A stretch of 64,000 nt of DNA from Sphingobium sp. C100 (lineage in GTDB: Bacteria > Pseudomonadota > Alphaproteobacteria > Sphingomonadales > Sphingomonadaceae): contig NZ_AYOY01000001.1 of NCBI RefSeq assembly GCF_000508185.1, forward strand, positions 56,702 through 120,701, read 5' to 3'. Both the position numbers and the translations under genes were made by a program. This document shows, piece by piece, positions 37,598-46,256 of the stretch (position 1 is its first letter; each line of letters starts with the position of its first letter). The notes below the pieces were generated by a model that worked only from the letters and a program-made list of their open reading frames with translations, searched no databases and had not been told where the DNA came from.

Positions 37598-37622
37598 GGA
37601 GGGAGAGGATATATATATATAT
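37598..37622 (+). repeat. (AT) dinucleotide repeat between ribosome binding site and start codon
   Basis: GGAGGGAGAGG (37598-37608) is followed by six AT units (37609-37620), with the ATG at 37621 extending the run as a seventh. The spacer of 12 nt is longer than the usual 5-9, so gain or loss of AT units by slippage would change translation strength. The repeat is exact in the sequence; phase variation is an inference. Confidence 0.6.
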
Positions 37623-40089
37623 GACATATCGCAATCATCACTACGCCTCGGGCGCGGCGCTGATCGCCTTCGCCTGGACCGGTGTTGCCGCGGCTCAGAC
37701 CGCCGCCGCCGCTGGCGATGCTGCCAACAATAGCGGGATCGCGGAAATCGTCGTGACCGCGAACAAGCGCGTGCAGAATCTAAATGATGTCGGCGTTACG
37801 GCGGCGGTGGTCGGCGGTGAGATGCTGAAGCAGCAGAATTTGACATCCCTGTCCGATGTCGCGGCGCGCGTGCCCAGCCTGTCCTACGCGGCAGCGCCCA
37901 ATGGCACGCCGGTTTACACGCTGCGCGGCGTGGGCTTCTACGAAACCTCGATCGGCGCCTATCCGTCGGTCAGTATCTATGTCGATGAAATCCCGCTTTC
38001 CTTTCCGGTGCTGACGGCGCATTCGACCTTCGACCTCGAACGGCTAGAAGTGCTCAAGGGGCCGCAGGGTACGCTTTTCGGTCAGAATGCGACCGGCGGT
38101 GCGATCAATTATATCGCCGCCAAGCCGACTAGCAGTTTCGAGGCCGGCGCCTCGCTGACCTATGGCCGCTTCAACCAGGTTGATGTGGAGGGCTATGTAA
38201 GCGGCCCCCTTGCCGAGGGGTTGAAGGCACGCATCGCAGGACGTGCCGAATTTGCCGATGGCTGGCAGCGCAGTGCCAGCCGGCCGGGTGACAGGAATGG
38301 CAAGGTCGAAAATTATATGGGCCGATTCCAGCTTGCGTGGGAGCCGTCGTCCTCGCTCCGCTTCCTGCTCAACGTCAATGGCTGGAAGGACAAGAGCGAG
38401 ACTCAGGCGGGGCAGCATATCGCGCTGCAATTCCAGAATGAAAATTTGTCCAGCCCGCCGGGTCAGTTCCGCAATCCGGCGGTGGTCGCATCGCCCTTCT
38501 CCGCCAACGATCCGCGGGCGGCGGACTGGTCGCTGTCGTCCAGCCTCTATGGGCCGGGCAAGGTGCCTTTCGCCGATAATGACATGATCCAGGCATCGTT
38601 GCGGACCGATCTTGATGTCGGGGATTTCGGCACCATCACTGCGCTTAGCGCCTATACCAAGTTCAACCAGCGTCAGGGCAATGATTCCGATGGTCTGCCG
38701 CTCAATGCCCTCGACGTGCCGTTGACAGTGGGCGATATTCAGACCTTCTTCCAGGAATTGCGCTTCGCCAATGACCCGCATAACCCGTTGCGCTTCGTCA
38801 TCGGTGCCAATTATGAGTGGGACAAGGTCTTTCAGGAAGTCAATATCGACTATTCCGCCTCGTCTGCGACGATTGGTTTCGGCCAGCTTTTCGGCTTCCC
38901 ACTTAGCGTCGATACGATCACCAATCGCCAAACGATGCGCAATTACGCCTTTTTTGGCAATGTAGAATATGATGTGATCGAAAACCTGACACTGAAGGGC
39001 GGCATCCGCTACACCAATGCGCGGAACAAGGCGAATATCTGCCAGACCGATCCGCAGGCGCCCTACAACATCGGCAATGTCCTCAAATTTTTCGGTGCGC
39101 AATTCCAGGGCATTCCGTTCCAGCCCTATATTCCGGGCGAGTGCGTCGCGATCAACGTGGACTCCGAAGCGCTCGCCAATGGTCAGTTCGTTCCGGCGGT
39201 CGATTATTTGCCCTTTGGCGCGATCGGGGCCTATCAGAACACGCTGAAGGAGGATAATATCTCCTGGCGGGTCGGTGTCGATTACAAGGCGACGCCCGAC
39301 GTCCTACTCTACGTCAATGTATCGAAGGGCTATAAGGCAGGCAGTTTCCCCTCGATAACCGGTTCGACGCTGAACCAATATGTCCCGGCGCGGCAGGAAT
39401 CGGTTCTGGCTTATGAAGCAGGCCTGAAGGCGACGTTGATCGATCGCCTGCTACAGTTCAATTTGGCGGGCTTCTATTATGACTATAAGGGCAAGCAGCT
39501 CCGCACCAAGCTGAACGATCCGACCTTCGGTCAGCTCGATGTGCTGCGCAACATCCCCAAATCATCGATCAAAGGCTTCGAGCTGGAGTTCACCGCGCGT
39601 CCATCGGATCATCTGGTCGTGAACGCAGCCTACACTTATCTGGATGCAAAGATCGACCGCTTCATCGGGACCAATGCGGGCGGCGACACCGGCATTGACT
39701 TCGCCGGAACGCCGATCCCCTACACACCGAAGCATCAGATTTCGGTCAGCGCCAATTATAGCCAACCGCTCACCTCGACTATCAACTTGTTCGTGGGTGG
39801 AACGGTGAATCTGCGGTCGTCAACCATTGCAACCCTGGGCGGCGGCGAGAACCCATCGACAATCAATGCGACCAATGCGGGCTGCGTCTATTGCATTCGG
39901 GGCTACGTCGTAGCCGACGCCCAGATCGGGATCGAGGACGCAGGCAAGCGTTGGCGCGCCTTCCTGTGGGGCAAGAATATCGGCAACGAATATTATTGGA
40001 GCAACGTCGTATCGGGTTATGATACCGTATCGCGCTTCGCCGGACGTCCAGCGACCTATGGCTTGACGTTGAGCTATAGCTTTCGTTGA
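37621..40089 (+). CDS. TonB-dependent outer-membrane receptor
   Basis: 822 residues. Signal peptide (MTYRNHHYASGAALIAFAWTGVAAA), TonB box AEIVVTANKRVQ (~41-52), plug (TLRGVGFYETSIGAYP, YVDEIPLSF, VLKGPQGTLFGQNATGGAI) and a barrel ending LTLSYSFR. Close paralogue of the 11608 receptor. Follows the ALDH gene by 173 bp, which contains CTAACGGTCAAC at 37476, a sequence also partly found at 52702. The start codon is preceded by an AT repeat that may make expression variable. A terminator follows at 40111. Confidence 0.93.
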   Translation: MTYRNHHYASGAALIAFAWTGVAAAQTAAAAGDAANNSGIAEIVVTANKRVQNLNDVGVTAAVVGGEMLKQQNLTSLSDVAARVPSLSYAAAPNGTPVYTLRGVGFYETSIGAYPSVSIYVDEIPLSFPVLTAHSTFDLERLEVLKGPQGTLFGQNATGGAINYIAAKPTSSFEAGASLTYGRFNQVDVEGYVSGPLAEGLKARIAGRAEFADGWQRSASRPGDRNGKVENYMGRFQLAWEPSSSLRFLLNVNGWKDKSETQAGQHIALQFQNENLSSPPGQFRNPAVVASPFSANDPRAADWSLSSSLYGPGKVPFADNDMIQASLRTDLDVGDFGTITALSAYTKFNQRQGNDSDGLPLNALDVPLTVGDIQTFFQELRFANDPHNPLRFVIGANYEWDKVFQEVNIDYSASSATIGFGQLFGFPLSVDTITNRQTMRNYAFFGNVEYDVIENLTLKGGIRYTNARNKANICQTDPQAPYNIGNVLKFFGAQFQGIPFQPYIPGECVAINVDSEALANGQFVPAVDYLPFGAIGAYQNTLKEDNISWRVGVDYKATPDVLLYVNVSKGYKAGSFPSITGSTLNQYVPARQESVLAYEAGLKATLIDRLLQFNLAGFYYDYKGKQLRTKLNDPTFGQLDVLRNIPKSSIKGFELEFTARPSDHLVVNAAYTYLDAKIDRFIGTNAGGDTGIDFAGTPIPYTPKHQISVSANYSQPLTSTINLFVGGTVNLRSSTIATLGGGENPSTINATNAGCVYCIRGYVVADAQIGIEDAGKRWRAFLWGKNIGNEYYWSNVVSGYDTVSRFAGRPATYGLTLSYSFR

Positions 40090-40110
40090 ATCCGCCATGA
40101 TCGATGCAGG

Positions 40111-40136
40111 GGAAGGGTCGCGGTTGCGGCCCTTCC
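40111..40136 (+). terminator. Terminator hairpin after the TonB receptor
   Basis: GGAAGGG pairs with CCCTTCC, extended by a T-G wobble and CGC/GCG around a GGTT loop (26 nt in all). Only TTGC follows, so the T-run is short. Position right after the receptor gene supports the call. Confidence 0.6.
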
Positions 40137-40204
40137 TTGCGTGACATCGGCCGGAAAAGCGCCTAGATTGGTTCGATATCAAGAAGATTTCGAGAGGGTA
40201 GCCG

Positions 40205-41050
40205 ATGGGATGGACCGTCCCCCTATGTCCCGACCAGGCCCGTGATCTGGGGAGCAGCCTGCCGCGCCCCGTCTATGCCAGCCTGTTCGAATCCATTGGC
40301 CGCAATGACCTTCAGCAGCGCCTTTTGCCGTTTCTCAATGAAATATGCGGCGTCGATTCCCTGCATTTCTTCATACTGTCCGACGGCAGGCCCGACATCG
40401 CATGCGGTCTCAGCCTCGATGGCAAGGGCAGCGCGCAAGACCTGGCGCAAACCTATATGCGGCGCAGCCTTTGGCGCGGCGACCGCGACATGAACGAGGG
40501 CAGCAGCCTCGACTGCGAACAACCCACCCTATATCGTTTGGAGGCGCGGCAGGCGCCCACCAGCGAGTTGCGGGACTTCTACCACAGCCAGAAACTGATC
40601 GAGCGGCTGATGGTCTGCGGCAAGACGCCGATGGGGGTGGTCGGTTTCAGCATCATGCGCTCCGCGCCGCGCGACCTGACGTCGAAAGATCATCTTTCGG
40701 GCATGAATCTTGCTTTTTCGGAGATATTCCCCATCGTCTCCAAGCATCTGGAAATGGTGAGTCAGAGCCGCAGGCTGGTCGAATCGCTGACGTCGCTGGC
40801 GCTCATCGAACAGAATCTGTCGGTGACCGAAGTTGGGCTGTCGCAGCGCGAAATCCAAGTCGCGGCGCGCTTTCTTTATGGCCTGAGCGCCAGTTGCATC
40901 GCCAGCGACCTTGGTATCGGGACGGAAACGATCCATACCCATCGAAAGCGGCTCTACGGGCGGCTCGGCATCGGTTGCCATCACGAGTTGCTGCTCTGGT
41001 ATCTGCGCCAATATGTGGGCGGTGCGGGGAATCTTGCTACCGCATCCTGA
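40205..41050 (+). CDS. LuxR-family (orphan) transcriptional regulator
   Basis: 281 residues; GAGAGGG upstream of the ATG. N-terminal sensing-like domain (~1-200) and C-terminal GerE HTH (LSQREIQVAARFLYGL, GIGTETIHTHRKRLYGRLG, ELLLWYLRQY). Paralogue of the 49791 protein (also 281 residues) and the 9573 protein. No luxI nearby. Precedes the small protein and Rieske oxygenase genes by ~110 bp and is the natural candidate for their regulator. Confidence 0.88.
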   Translation: MGWTVPLCPDQARDLGSSLPRPVYASLFESIGRNDLQQRLLPFLNEICGVDSLHFFILSDGRPDIACGLSLDGKGSAQDLAQTYMRRSLWRGDRDMNEGSSLDCEQPTLYRLEARQAPTSELRDFYHSQKLIERLMVCGKTPMGVVGFSIMRSAPRDLTSKDHLSGMNLAFSEIFPIVSKHLEMVSQSRRLVESLTSLALIEQNLSVTEVGLSQREIQVAARFLYGLSASCIASDLGIGTETIHTHRKRLYGRLGIGCHHELLLWYLRQYVGGAGNLATAS

Positions 41051-41161
41051 CCCGGTCGTTCCCCCATCATAGGGATTGGCCGCGCCGACCCGACTTCCTA
41101 GCCTTCTCGTCAACCAGAGGCCGTTCGCCTGAGCGACGGCCCGGAACGAGAGGAGCGTAGA

Positions 41162-41500
41162 ATGGGCAGATTGCCGCAGGGTTTCGAGGCGTTCGAGGAG
41201 TTTGTCGACTATTGGGACGTTCCGACCTCGCATGACCGCTGGATGCGCCGGTCGGGTGCAGACTATCAGGATATTGTCCGCTTCTACGACGCGATGACGC
41301 CCCGGATGGAGGAGGCCACAGTGCATGTCGAACGCTATCCGCTTCACGACATGCCCGATGACGCCGCTTGCCTATTCCGGCTGCTGTTGGCGCTGATGCA
41401 GGCCGCGATTGCGGTGGAACTGCATCAAGCGTCGCGCGTGCCATATTCGCCCTGGCCCCACACACTCAAGATCGGTGCCGGCCTCCAGCCCTTCGGCTGA
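41162..41500 (+). CDS. Small protein of unknown function upstream of Rieske oxygenase
   Basis: 112 residues, strong ribosome binding site (GAGAGGAG). I do not recognise the family. The protein is acidic in its first half (EAFEEFVDYWDV, YQDIVRFYDAM), has a Leu/Ala-rich helix in the middle (LFRLLLALMQAAIAVEL) and ends IGAGLQPFG; no signal peptide or metal-binding Cys pairs. It stands 21 bp before the oxygenase start, clearly in the same transcript, so an accessory or assembly role for the oxygenase, or a separate small enzyme, is possible. Confidence 0.75.
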   Translation: MGRLPQGFEAFEEFVDYWDVPTSHDRWMRRSGADYQDIVRFYDAMTPRMEEATVHVERYPLHDMPDDAACLFRLLLALMQAAIAVELHQASRVPYSPWPHTLKIGAGLQPFG

Positions 41501-41521
41501 TCGGATTTCGGGAGAGACATT

Positions 41522-42766
41522 ATGAACGAGATGAGCCAGTTGCAGCCCACCCTTGCCGATCTGGTCGGCGTATCGACCGGCCCGATGCCAGCGAGCCTCT
41601 ACACCGATCCCAACCAATATGAGCTGGAGCGCGAGCGCATCTTCCGCCGTGCCTGGCTGATGGTCGGGCGGGAAGAACGGATCGTGGAGCCGGGCCAGTT
41701 TTTCGTTAAGGACATCGCGATCCTGAGCGCGTCGATCATCATCACCCGCGCCAAGGACGGGCAGGTCCGCGCCTTCCATAATGTCTGCTCCCATCGGGGC
41801 AATCATGTTGTGCTGGAGCCAGAGGGCAAGGCGAACCGCTTTGCCTGCCGCTACCATGGCTGGACCTACAAGAATACGGGCGAACTGATCGGCGTGCCTG
41901 ACGAGAGCGGCTTTTTCGATTTCGACAAGAAGAAATGCGGCCTGACCCCGGTCGCCTGCGACATATGGGACGGGTGGATCTTCATCAATTTTCAGCCCAG
42001 GCCCGAAGTCGGCCTGATGGAATTTCTTGGATCGTTCGGCACGGAATTCGCCGATATTCCCTATCCCCATGCCGACAATTGCCTGATCTTGTCCGGGGAG
42101 ATCAACGCGAACTGGAAATGTCTTGCTGACAATTTCAGCGAATTCTATCATATCCAGTCGATCCATCCCAAGACATTGGCGCCGGTCTACGCGGGCAAGG
42201 ACAACCCTTGCAGTCGTCCGCTCGACGCCGGGGCCTATGGCGCGCATCGCTCGGTCGCGGGCTGGCTGAACATCGGCTACCAGCCGCCGGCAAACTGGAA
42301 GGTGGTGCGCTGGCTCTATCCGGCGAACCAGACGGTTACGGGTACGCAGAAGGAGGGCGAGGTCAACCCGCTGGCCGAACATCCGATGGTCAATCATCCC
42401 AAGCGCAAGGACTGGTCGAGCGACGTCAACTGGATATTCCCCAACTGGCATATCCAGATTTCGGCCAGCCGTTTCTGGACGCATGAATTCTGGCCGCGCA
42501 ACCGCAGCCAGTCGAGCTGGGAAGCACGTTTCTATCAGCCCAAGGCGACGACGGTGCGCGAAAGATTGCAGCTTGAACATTTCACCGCAACTATCACTGA
42601 CACCTTTCTCGAAGACCTCGCCAATATCGAAAGCACACAGAAAGGCATGGAATCGGGCGCCAAGTCTTTCGTCTATCTCCACGAAAGCGAAATTCTGATC
42701 CGTCATTCGCTGGAGCAGGTCGACAAATGGACTCGGGCCAAGACGATGGCCGAGGCGCTGGACTGA
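41522..42766 (+). CDS. Rieske aromatic-ring-hydroxylating oxygenase, alpha subunit
   Basis: 414 residues. Rieske [2Fe-2S] ligands Cys89, His91, Cys109 and His112 (CSHRG...CRYHGW). Mononuclear Fe(II) site in DNFSEFYHIQSIH with His210 and His215. The acidic residue that bridges the two centres is Glu207 rather than the Asp of naphthalene-dioxygenase-type enzymes; Glu at this place is found in alpha-only oxygenases acting on, for example, quaternary amines. No beta subunit, ferredoxin or reductase gene lies in the window, so electrons must come from elsewhere. Likely starts attack on the pathway substrate. Confidence 0.92.
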   Translation: MNEMSQLQPTLADLVGVSTGPMPASLYTDPNQYELERERIFRRAWLMVGREERIVEPGQFFVKDIAILSASIIITRAKDGQVRAFHNVCSHRGNHVVLEPEGKANRFACRYHGWTYKNTGELIGVPDESGFFDFDKKKCGLTPVACDIWDGWIFINFQPRPEVGLMEFLGSFGTEFADIPYPHADNCLILSGEINANWKCLADNFSEFYHIQSIHPKTLAPVYAGKDNPCSRPLDAGAYGAHRSVAGWLNIGYQPPANWKVVRWLYPANQTVTGTQKEGEVNPLAEHPMVNHPKRKDWSSDVNWIFPNWHIQISASRFWTHEFWPRNRSQSSWEARFYQPKATTVRERLQLEHFTATITDTFLEDLANIESTQKGMESGAKSFVYLHESEILIRHSLEQVDKWTRAKTMAEALD

Positions 42767-42777
42767 GATAAGGGGGG

Positions 42778-42805
42778 AAGAGTGCCGCCGCCGGGCGGCA
42801 CTCTT
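42778..42805. terminator. Bidirectional terminator between Rieske and alcohol dehydrogenase genes
   Basis: Perfect 12-bp stem AAGAGTGCCGCC / GGCGGCACTCTT with a GCCG loop. It is followed by T residues on the plus strand and by CC on the other side. It lies 12 bp after one stop and 4 bp from the other in a convergent pair. Confidence 0.85.
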
Positions 42806-42809
42806 TCGA

Positions 42810-43880
42810 TCAGAACTCGATCACGCTCTTGCCCGCGGCCTGCTTGTTGAATTCGACATAGGCGGCTTCTGCCTGCTCCAGCCGCCAGCGGTTGGTGAAA
42901 ATGCGGTCCACGTCGACGCCATGATCCGCGATGAAGCGGGCGCAATCGGCCTGCCAGACATTGGAGAAGGTGTAGGAACCAAAGATCGTCAACTGCTTGC
43001 GCAGAATGTCGCGACTCACCTCCACCTGAAGTTCGCCGCCTTCGCCGACCAGCGCGACCCGGCCCCATTTACCCGTGCCCCGCACCGCCGCCTGACGTCC
43101 GGGCAGTGTGCAAGACGCATCCAGCGCGCGCGACACGCCCTTGCCGCCGGAAAATTGCATGATCGCCTCGATCGGGTCGTCCCGGCTGGCGTCGACCGTT
43201 TCGGCGGCGCCGAAATCCTTCGCCAGCGCGGCCCGTTCGGACGAGATATCGACGCCGATCACGCGGACGCCCATCGCGGCGGCGAGTTGCACTGCCGCCT
43301 GGCCGACCGGACCGAGGCCGACGACCGCCAGCGTATCGCGTGCGCTGAGGTCCAGCCGCACGAGTGCACCATAGGCCGTGCCTGTGCCGCAGGAAATCGC
43401 CGCGCCCGCAGCAAAGCTGAGTTCTTCGGGCAGATGCAGTACGGCGCTGGCGGGTGCCTTCATATAGTGGGCATGGCCGCCATGACGGGTCGCGCCGAAG
43501 ATGAAGGCACCCTCATCGCACATCTGCGTCCAGCCGGTGCGGCAATGGTCGCAGACGTGGCAGCCGTCATAATGATAGACCATGACCCGATCGCCGACAC
43601 GGAAATGGCGCTCATCGACATTGGAACCGACAGCGGCGATGATGCCTGCCGGTTCGTGGCCCGCGATGACGCCCTGGCTGTCGTCTAGTCCCAGTTGGGC
43701 CATGCTCTTGAAGCCCATGGCCGCCAGCGCCGCGCCGGAGGGCGGCCGGTAGAATCTCAGGTCGCTGCCACACATGCCTGATGCCCTGATCTCGACGATG
43801 ACGTCGTTCGTGCCAGGCCGCGGATCGGGGAAATCGACCAGTTCCAGCTCGCAATTGCCCTTGAATATCACACCTTTCAC
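42810..43880 (-). CDS. Zinc-dependent alcohol dehydrogenase (MDR family)
   Basis: 356 residues from GTG 43880 with AGGAGA 5 nt upstream. Catalytic zinc ligands Cys37 (GMCGSD) and the His/Glu of GHEPAG (~73-78); structural zinc Cys cluster CHVCDHC...MC (~105-120); Rossmann motif GLGPVGQAAVQLA. Oxidises an alcohol with NAD(P). Convergent to the Rieske gene and divergent from the amidohydrolase. Probably supplies aldehyde to one of the three ALDHs. Confidence 0.92.
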   Translation of the reverse strand: MKGVIFKGNCELELVDFPDPRPGTNDVIVEIRASGMCGSDLRFYRPPSGAALAAMGFKSMAQLGLDDSQGVIAGHEPAGIIAAVGSNVDERHFRVGDRVMVYHYDGCHVCDHCRTGWTQMCDEGAFIFGATRHGGHAHYMKAPASAVLHLPEELSFAAGAAISCGTGTAYGALVRLDLSARDTLAVVGLGPVGQAAVQLAAAMGVRVIGVDISSERAALAKDFGAAETVDASRDDPIEAIMQFSGGKGVSRALDASCTLPGRQAAVRGTGKWGRVALVGEGGELQVEVSRDILRKQLTIFGSYTFSNVWQADCARFIADHGVDVDRIFTNRWRLEQAEAAYVEFNKQAAGKSVIEF

Positions 43881-43958
43881 ATCCGTCTCCTGATATTGCC
43901 TTGCGGGCGGCGCTCCGCCTGTCGATGAGCCACGTTACGCATGTGACGCCGGGCCGTG

Positions 43959-43975
43959 TGTCCCCTCCGAGGGGG
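43959..43975 (+). promoter_or_regulatory. TGTCCC-N6-GGGGG element
   Basis: Reads TGTCCC CTCCGA GGGGG in the divergent gap between the alcohol dehydrogenase and the amidohydrolase, 75 bp before the amidohydrolase start. The core CCCCT-CCG-AGGGG is a perfect palindrome. Fourth copy of this design. Confidence 0.45.
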
Positions 43976-44050
43976 TCTGTTTCAGGTGCCGTGCGGTTTT
44001 AGCATGAAGCCGAGGGCGCTGAAGGAGCGTCCGATAACGGGAGAGGGCCA

Positions 44051-44926
44051 ATGGCAGGCACAAGCAGCGGATGGGTCGATACCCATGTCCATTTCTTCAA
44101 CCGCAAGGCGCTGACCTATAGCTGGCTGGAGACGATTGGGGAGCCATGGACGGGCATATTGGGCGATTATAGGCCTATTACGCTGAACGATTACACGCTG
44201 GACGATTATCTGGCGGAAGCCTTGCCCAGCCGCGTCACCAAGATCGTCCATGCGGAGGCGGCCTTCGGATCAGACCCGGCGATGGAATCCGCCTGGATTC
44301 AGAGTCTGGCGGATCGGGGGGACATTCCCATCGCGATTGTCGGCCATGCAGCACTGGATGCGCCCGAGGTCGCCGCCACGCTGGACCGGCAGGGCGAAAA
44401 TGCGGGCTTTCGCGGTATCAGGATGCTGTGGGGGGCGGGAGGGGCGGATTCGCCGTCGTTGCGGGCGGGATTCAAGTTACTGGTCGATCGCGACCTGTGT
44501 TTCGAAGACCCTTTTGCCTGGGAAAATCTGACGGGAGTAAGCGCCCTGGCGGGGGCTTTCCCAACGGCGCGGATCGTCGTCGGCCATTGCGGTATGCCGA
44601 TGAAGCGCGATCCCGAAGGCCTTGCCGCCTGGCGGGGGGCGATGCGGCGGCTCGGGCAATATGACAATATCTATTGCAAGATTTCCGGCGTCCATATGAC
44701 CGACCATCATTGGACCTACCAGTCGGTGAAGGACACCGTCGAAACGGTGATTGAGACTTTCGGCTGCAATCGTTGCTTCTTTGGGTCGAACTGGCCGGTG
44801 GACTCGCTCTACGGCGGGACATTGAAGGATCTGGTCGACGATTATCGCCGGATCATCGCGCCCTATTCCCAGGATGAGCAGGACGCGATGTTGAGCGGCA
44901 ATGCGTCGCGCTTCTACCGATTCTGA
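44051..44926 (+). CDS. Amidohydrolase family protein (TIM-barrel metal hydrolase)
   Basis: 291 residues; GGGAGAGGG upstream. Metal-binding His12 and His14 (VDTHVHFF), further HAEAAFG, VGHCGMP and FGSNWPVD (catalytic Asp) typical of the amidohydro_2 group with lactonases, decarboxylases and LigI-type hydrolases. Likely hydrolyses a lactone or similar product. Terminator hairpin follows its stop. Confidence 0.88.
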   Translation: MAGTSSGWVDTHVHFFNRKALTYSWLETIGEPWTGILGDYRPITLNDYTLDDYLAEALPSRVTKIVHAEAAFGSDPAMESAWIQSLADRGDIPIAIVGHAALDAPEVAATLDRQGENAGFRGIRMLWGAGGADSPSLRAGFKLLVDRDLCFEDPFAWENLTGVSALAGAFPTARIVVGHCGMPMKRDPEGLAAWRGAMRRLGQYDNIYCKISGVHMTDHHWTYQSVKDTVETVIETFGCNRCFFGSNWPVDSLYGGTLKDLVDDYRRIIAPYSQDEQDAMLSGNASRFYRF

Positions 44927-44934
44927 CGCTGGGC

Positions 44935-44961
44935 GCCGGTCCGCCCGTCAGGCGGGCCGGC
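44935..44961. terminator. Terminator hairpin between convergent genes
   Basis: GCCGGTCCGCC pairs with GGCGGGCCGGC (one G-T wobble) across CGTCA. The loop holds the stop codon of the minus-strand AMACR gene. No T-run, so strength is uncertain. Confidence 0.55.
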
Positions 44962-46120
44962 TGTGCGTGGCATCGAGGAATACGCCCTGCCTGATGCCAT
45001 CCTCGATGGTGGCGGGCTCGAATCCCCATTCGCTCAGGATCGCGCGCGTCTGCGCACCCGGCTGGGGCGGCGGGCCGGTGATGGCGCCGGGCGTACGCGA
45101 CAGGCGCGGGGCGGGCAGGGGATGATCGAGCCCGTCAAACGCCGCCAGCATCCCGCGCGCCTGATTGTGCGGATGGCTGTTCGCTTCTGCCAGCGACAGC
45201 ACCGGCGAAAAACAGGCATCCGGGCAATCCGCGAAATGCGCGGCCCATGCGTCGCGGCTGCGCTGCGCGAAGATTGAAGCGAACAGAGCGCGCAACGCCG
45301 GCCAGTTGGACCTGTCGTTACGATCGGGCAGCGCTGCGGCGTCCAGCCCCATCCGTTCTACAAGCGCGGCGTAGAAACGGCTTTCCAGCGCACCCACCGC
45401 GACATGTTTGCCGTCCTTGGCGGGGTAGGTGGTGTAGAAAGGCGCACCACCGTCGAGCAGATTGGCGCCGCGTTCCGGTACCAGCTCGCCGGACTGGCGC
45501 ATGGTATGGAACATGGTGAGCAGTCCCGTCACGCCATCGACGATCGCTCCGTCGACCACCTGCCCTTTGCCGGATTGCCGGGCCTCGAAGACGGCGCACA
45601 TCAGCCCGAAAGCCAGATAGGCCGCGCCGCCCGCATAATCGCCTAGTAAGTTGAGGGGCACCACGGGATCGCTATCGCGTGGCCCGATCATGTCGAGCGC
45701 ACCGGTCAGCGCGACATAGTTGATGTCATGCCCGGCGCACTGGGCAAGCGGCCCGTCCTGTCCCCAGCCCGTCGCGCGCCCGTAGACCAGGGAAGGCCGC
45801 TGCTGGAAGCAGGCTTGCGGCCCGAAGCCCAGACGTTCGGCGACGCCAGGCCGGAACCCTTCGATCAAGATATCGGCATGTTTGATAAGTTTCAGCAACG
45901 CTTCGACGCCATCGGGCTGTTTGAGGTCGATGGCCACAGACCGCTTGTTCCGATCGCGTAGGTTGAAGCGGGCCGGTATCTCAATGCCCAGATCGGCCTT
46001 GGCGACGCGGTCAACCCGGATCACGTCCGCGCCCATGTCGCCAAGCAACATGCCGCAGGACGGCGTCGGTCCCAGTCCGGCGATCTCGATAACTTTCAAT
46101 CCAGCAAGTGGCCCTGGCAT
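44948..46120 (-). CDS. Alpha-methylacyl-CoA racemase family (CaiB-related)
   Basis: 390 residues from ATG 46120 (GGAGAG upstream). N terminus PGPLAGLKVIEIAGLGPTP and the active site with His131 (GHDINYVALTG) and Asp161 (LLGDYAGG) match AMACR/MCR rather than a CoA transferase; both catalytic residues are present. Interconverts (2R)- and (2S)-methylacyl-CoA, allowing beta-oxidation of methyl-branched chains. This implies a branched substrate. Downstream of the TetR gene on the same strand. Confidence 0.88.
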   Translation of the reverse strand: MPGPLAGLKVIEIAGLGPTPSCGMLLGDMGADVIRVDRVAKADLGIEIPARFNLRDRNKRSVAIDLKQPDGVEALLKLIKHADILIEGFRPGVAERLGFGPQACFQQRPSLVYGRATGWGQDGPLAQCAGHDINYVALTGALDMIGPRDSDPVVPLNLLGDYAGGAAYLAFGLMCAVFEARQSGKGQVVDGAIVDGVTGLLTMFHTMRQSGELVPERGANLLDGGAPFYTTYPAKDGKHVAVGALESRFYAALVERMGLDAAALPDRNDRSNWPALRALFASIFAQRSRDAWAAHFADCPDACFSPVLSLAEANSHPHNQARGMLAAFDGLDHPLPAPRLSRTPGAITGPPPQPGAQTRAILSEWGFEPATIEDGIRQGVFLDATHSRPA

Positions 46121-46256
46121 GACAAATCTCTCCACGGAAAGGGGTGAGGCGGCAGTCGGCACGCCGTTTACCGCAAAGCATAGACGCCGGAGCTGCTCTT
46201 ACAATATTATCGGCCATTTGTTAGAAAATCACGGATTGATTTTGTCCGAGCCGGTC

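Noticed and set aside
41057..41075. TTCCCCCATCATAGGGA as a further copy of the TGTCCC element
   Set aside because: Lacks the TGT start and the five-G end; palindromic resemblance only.
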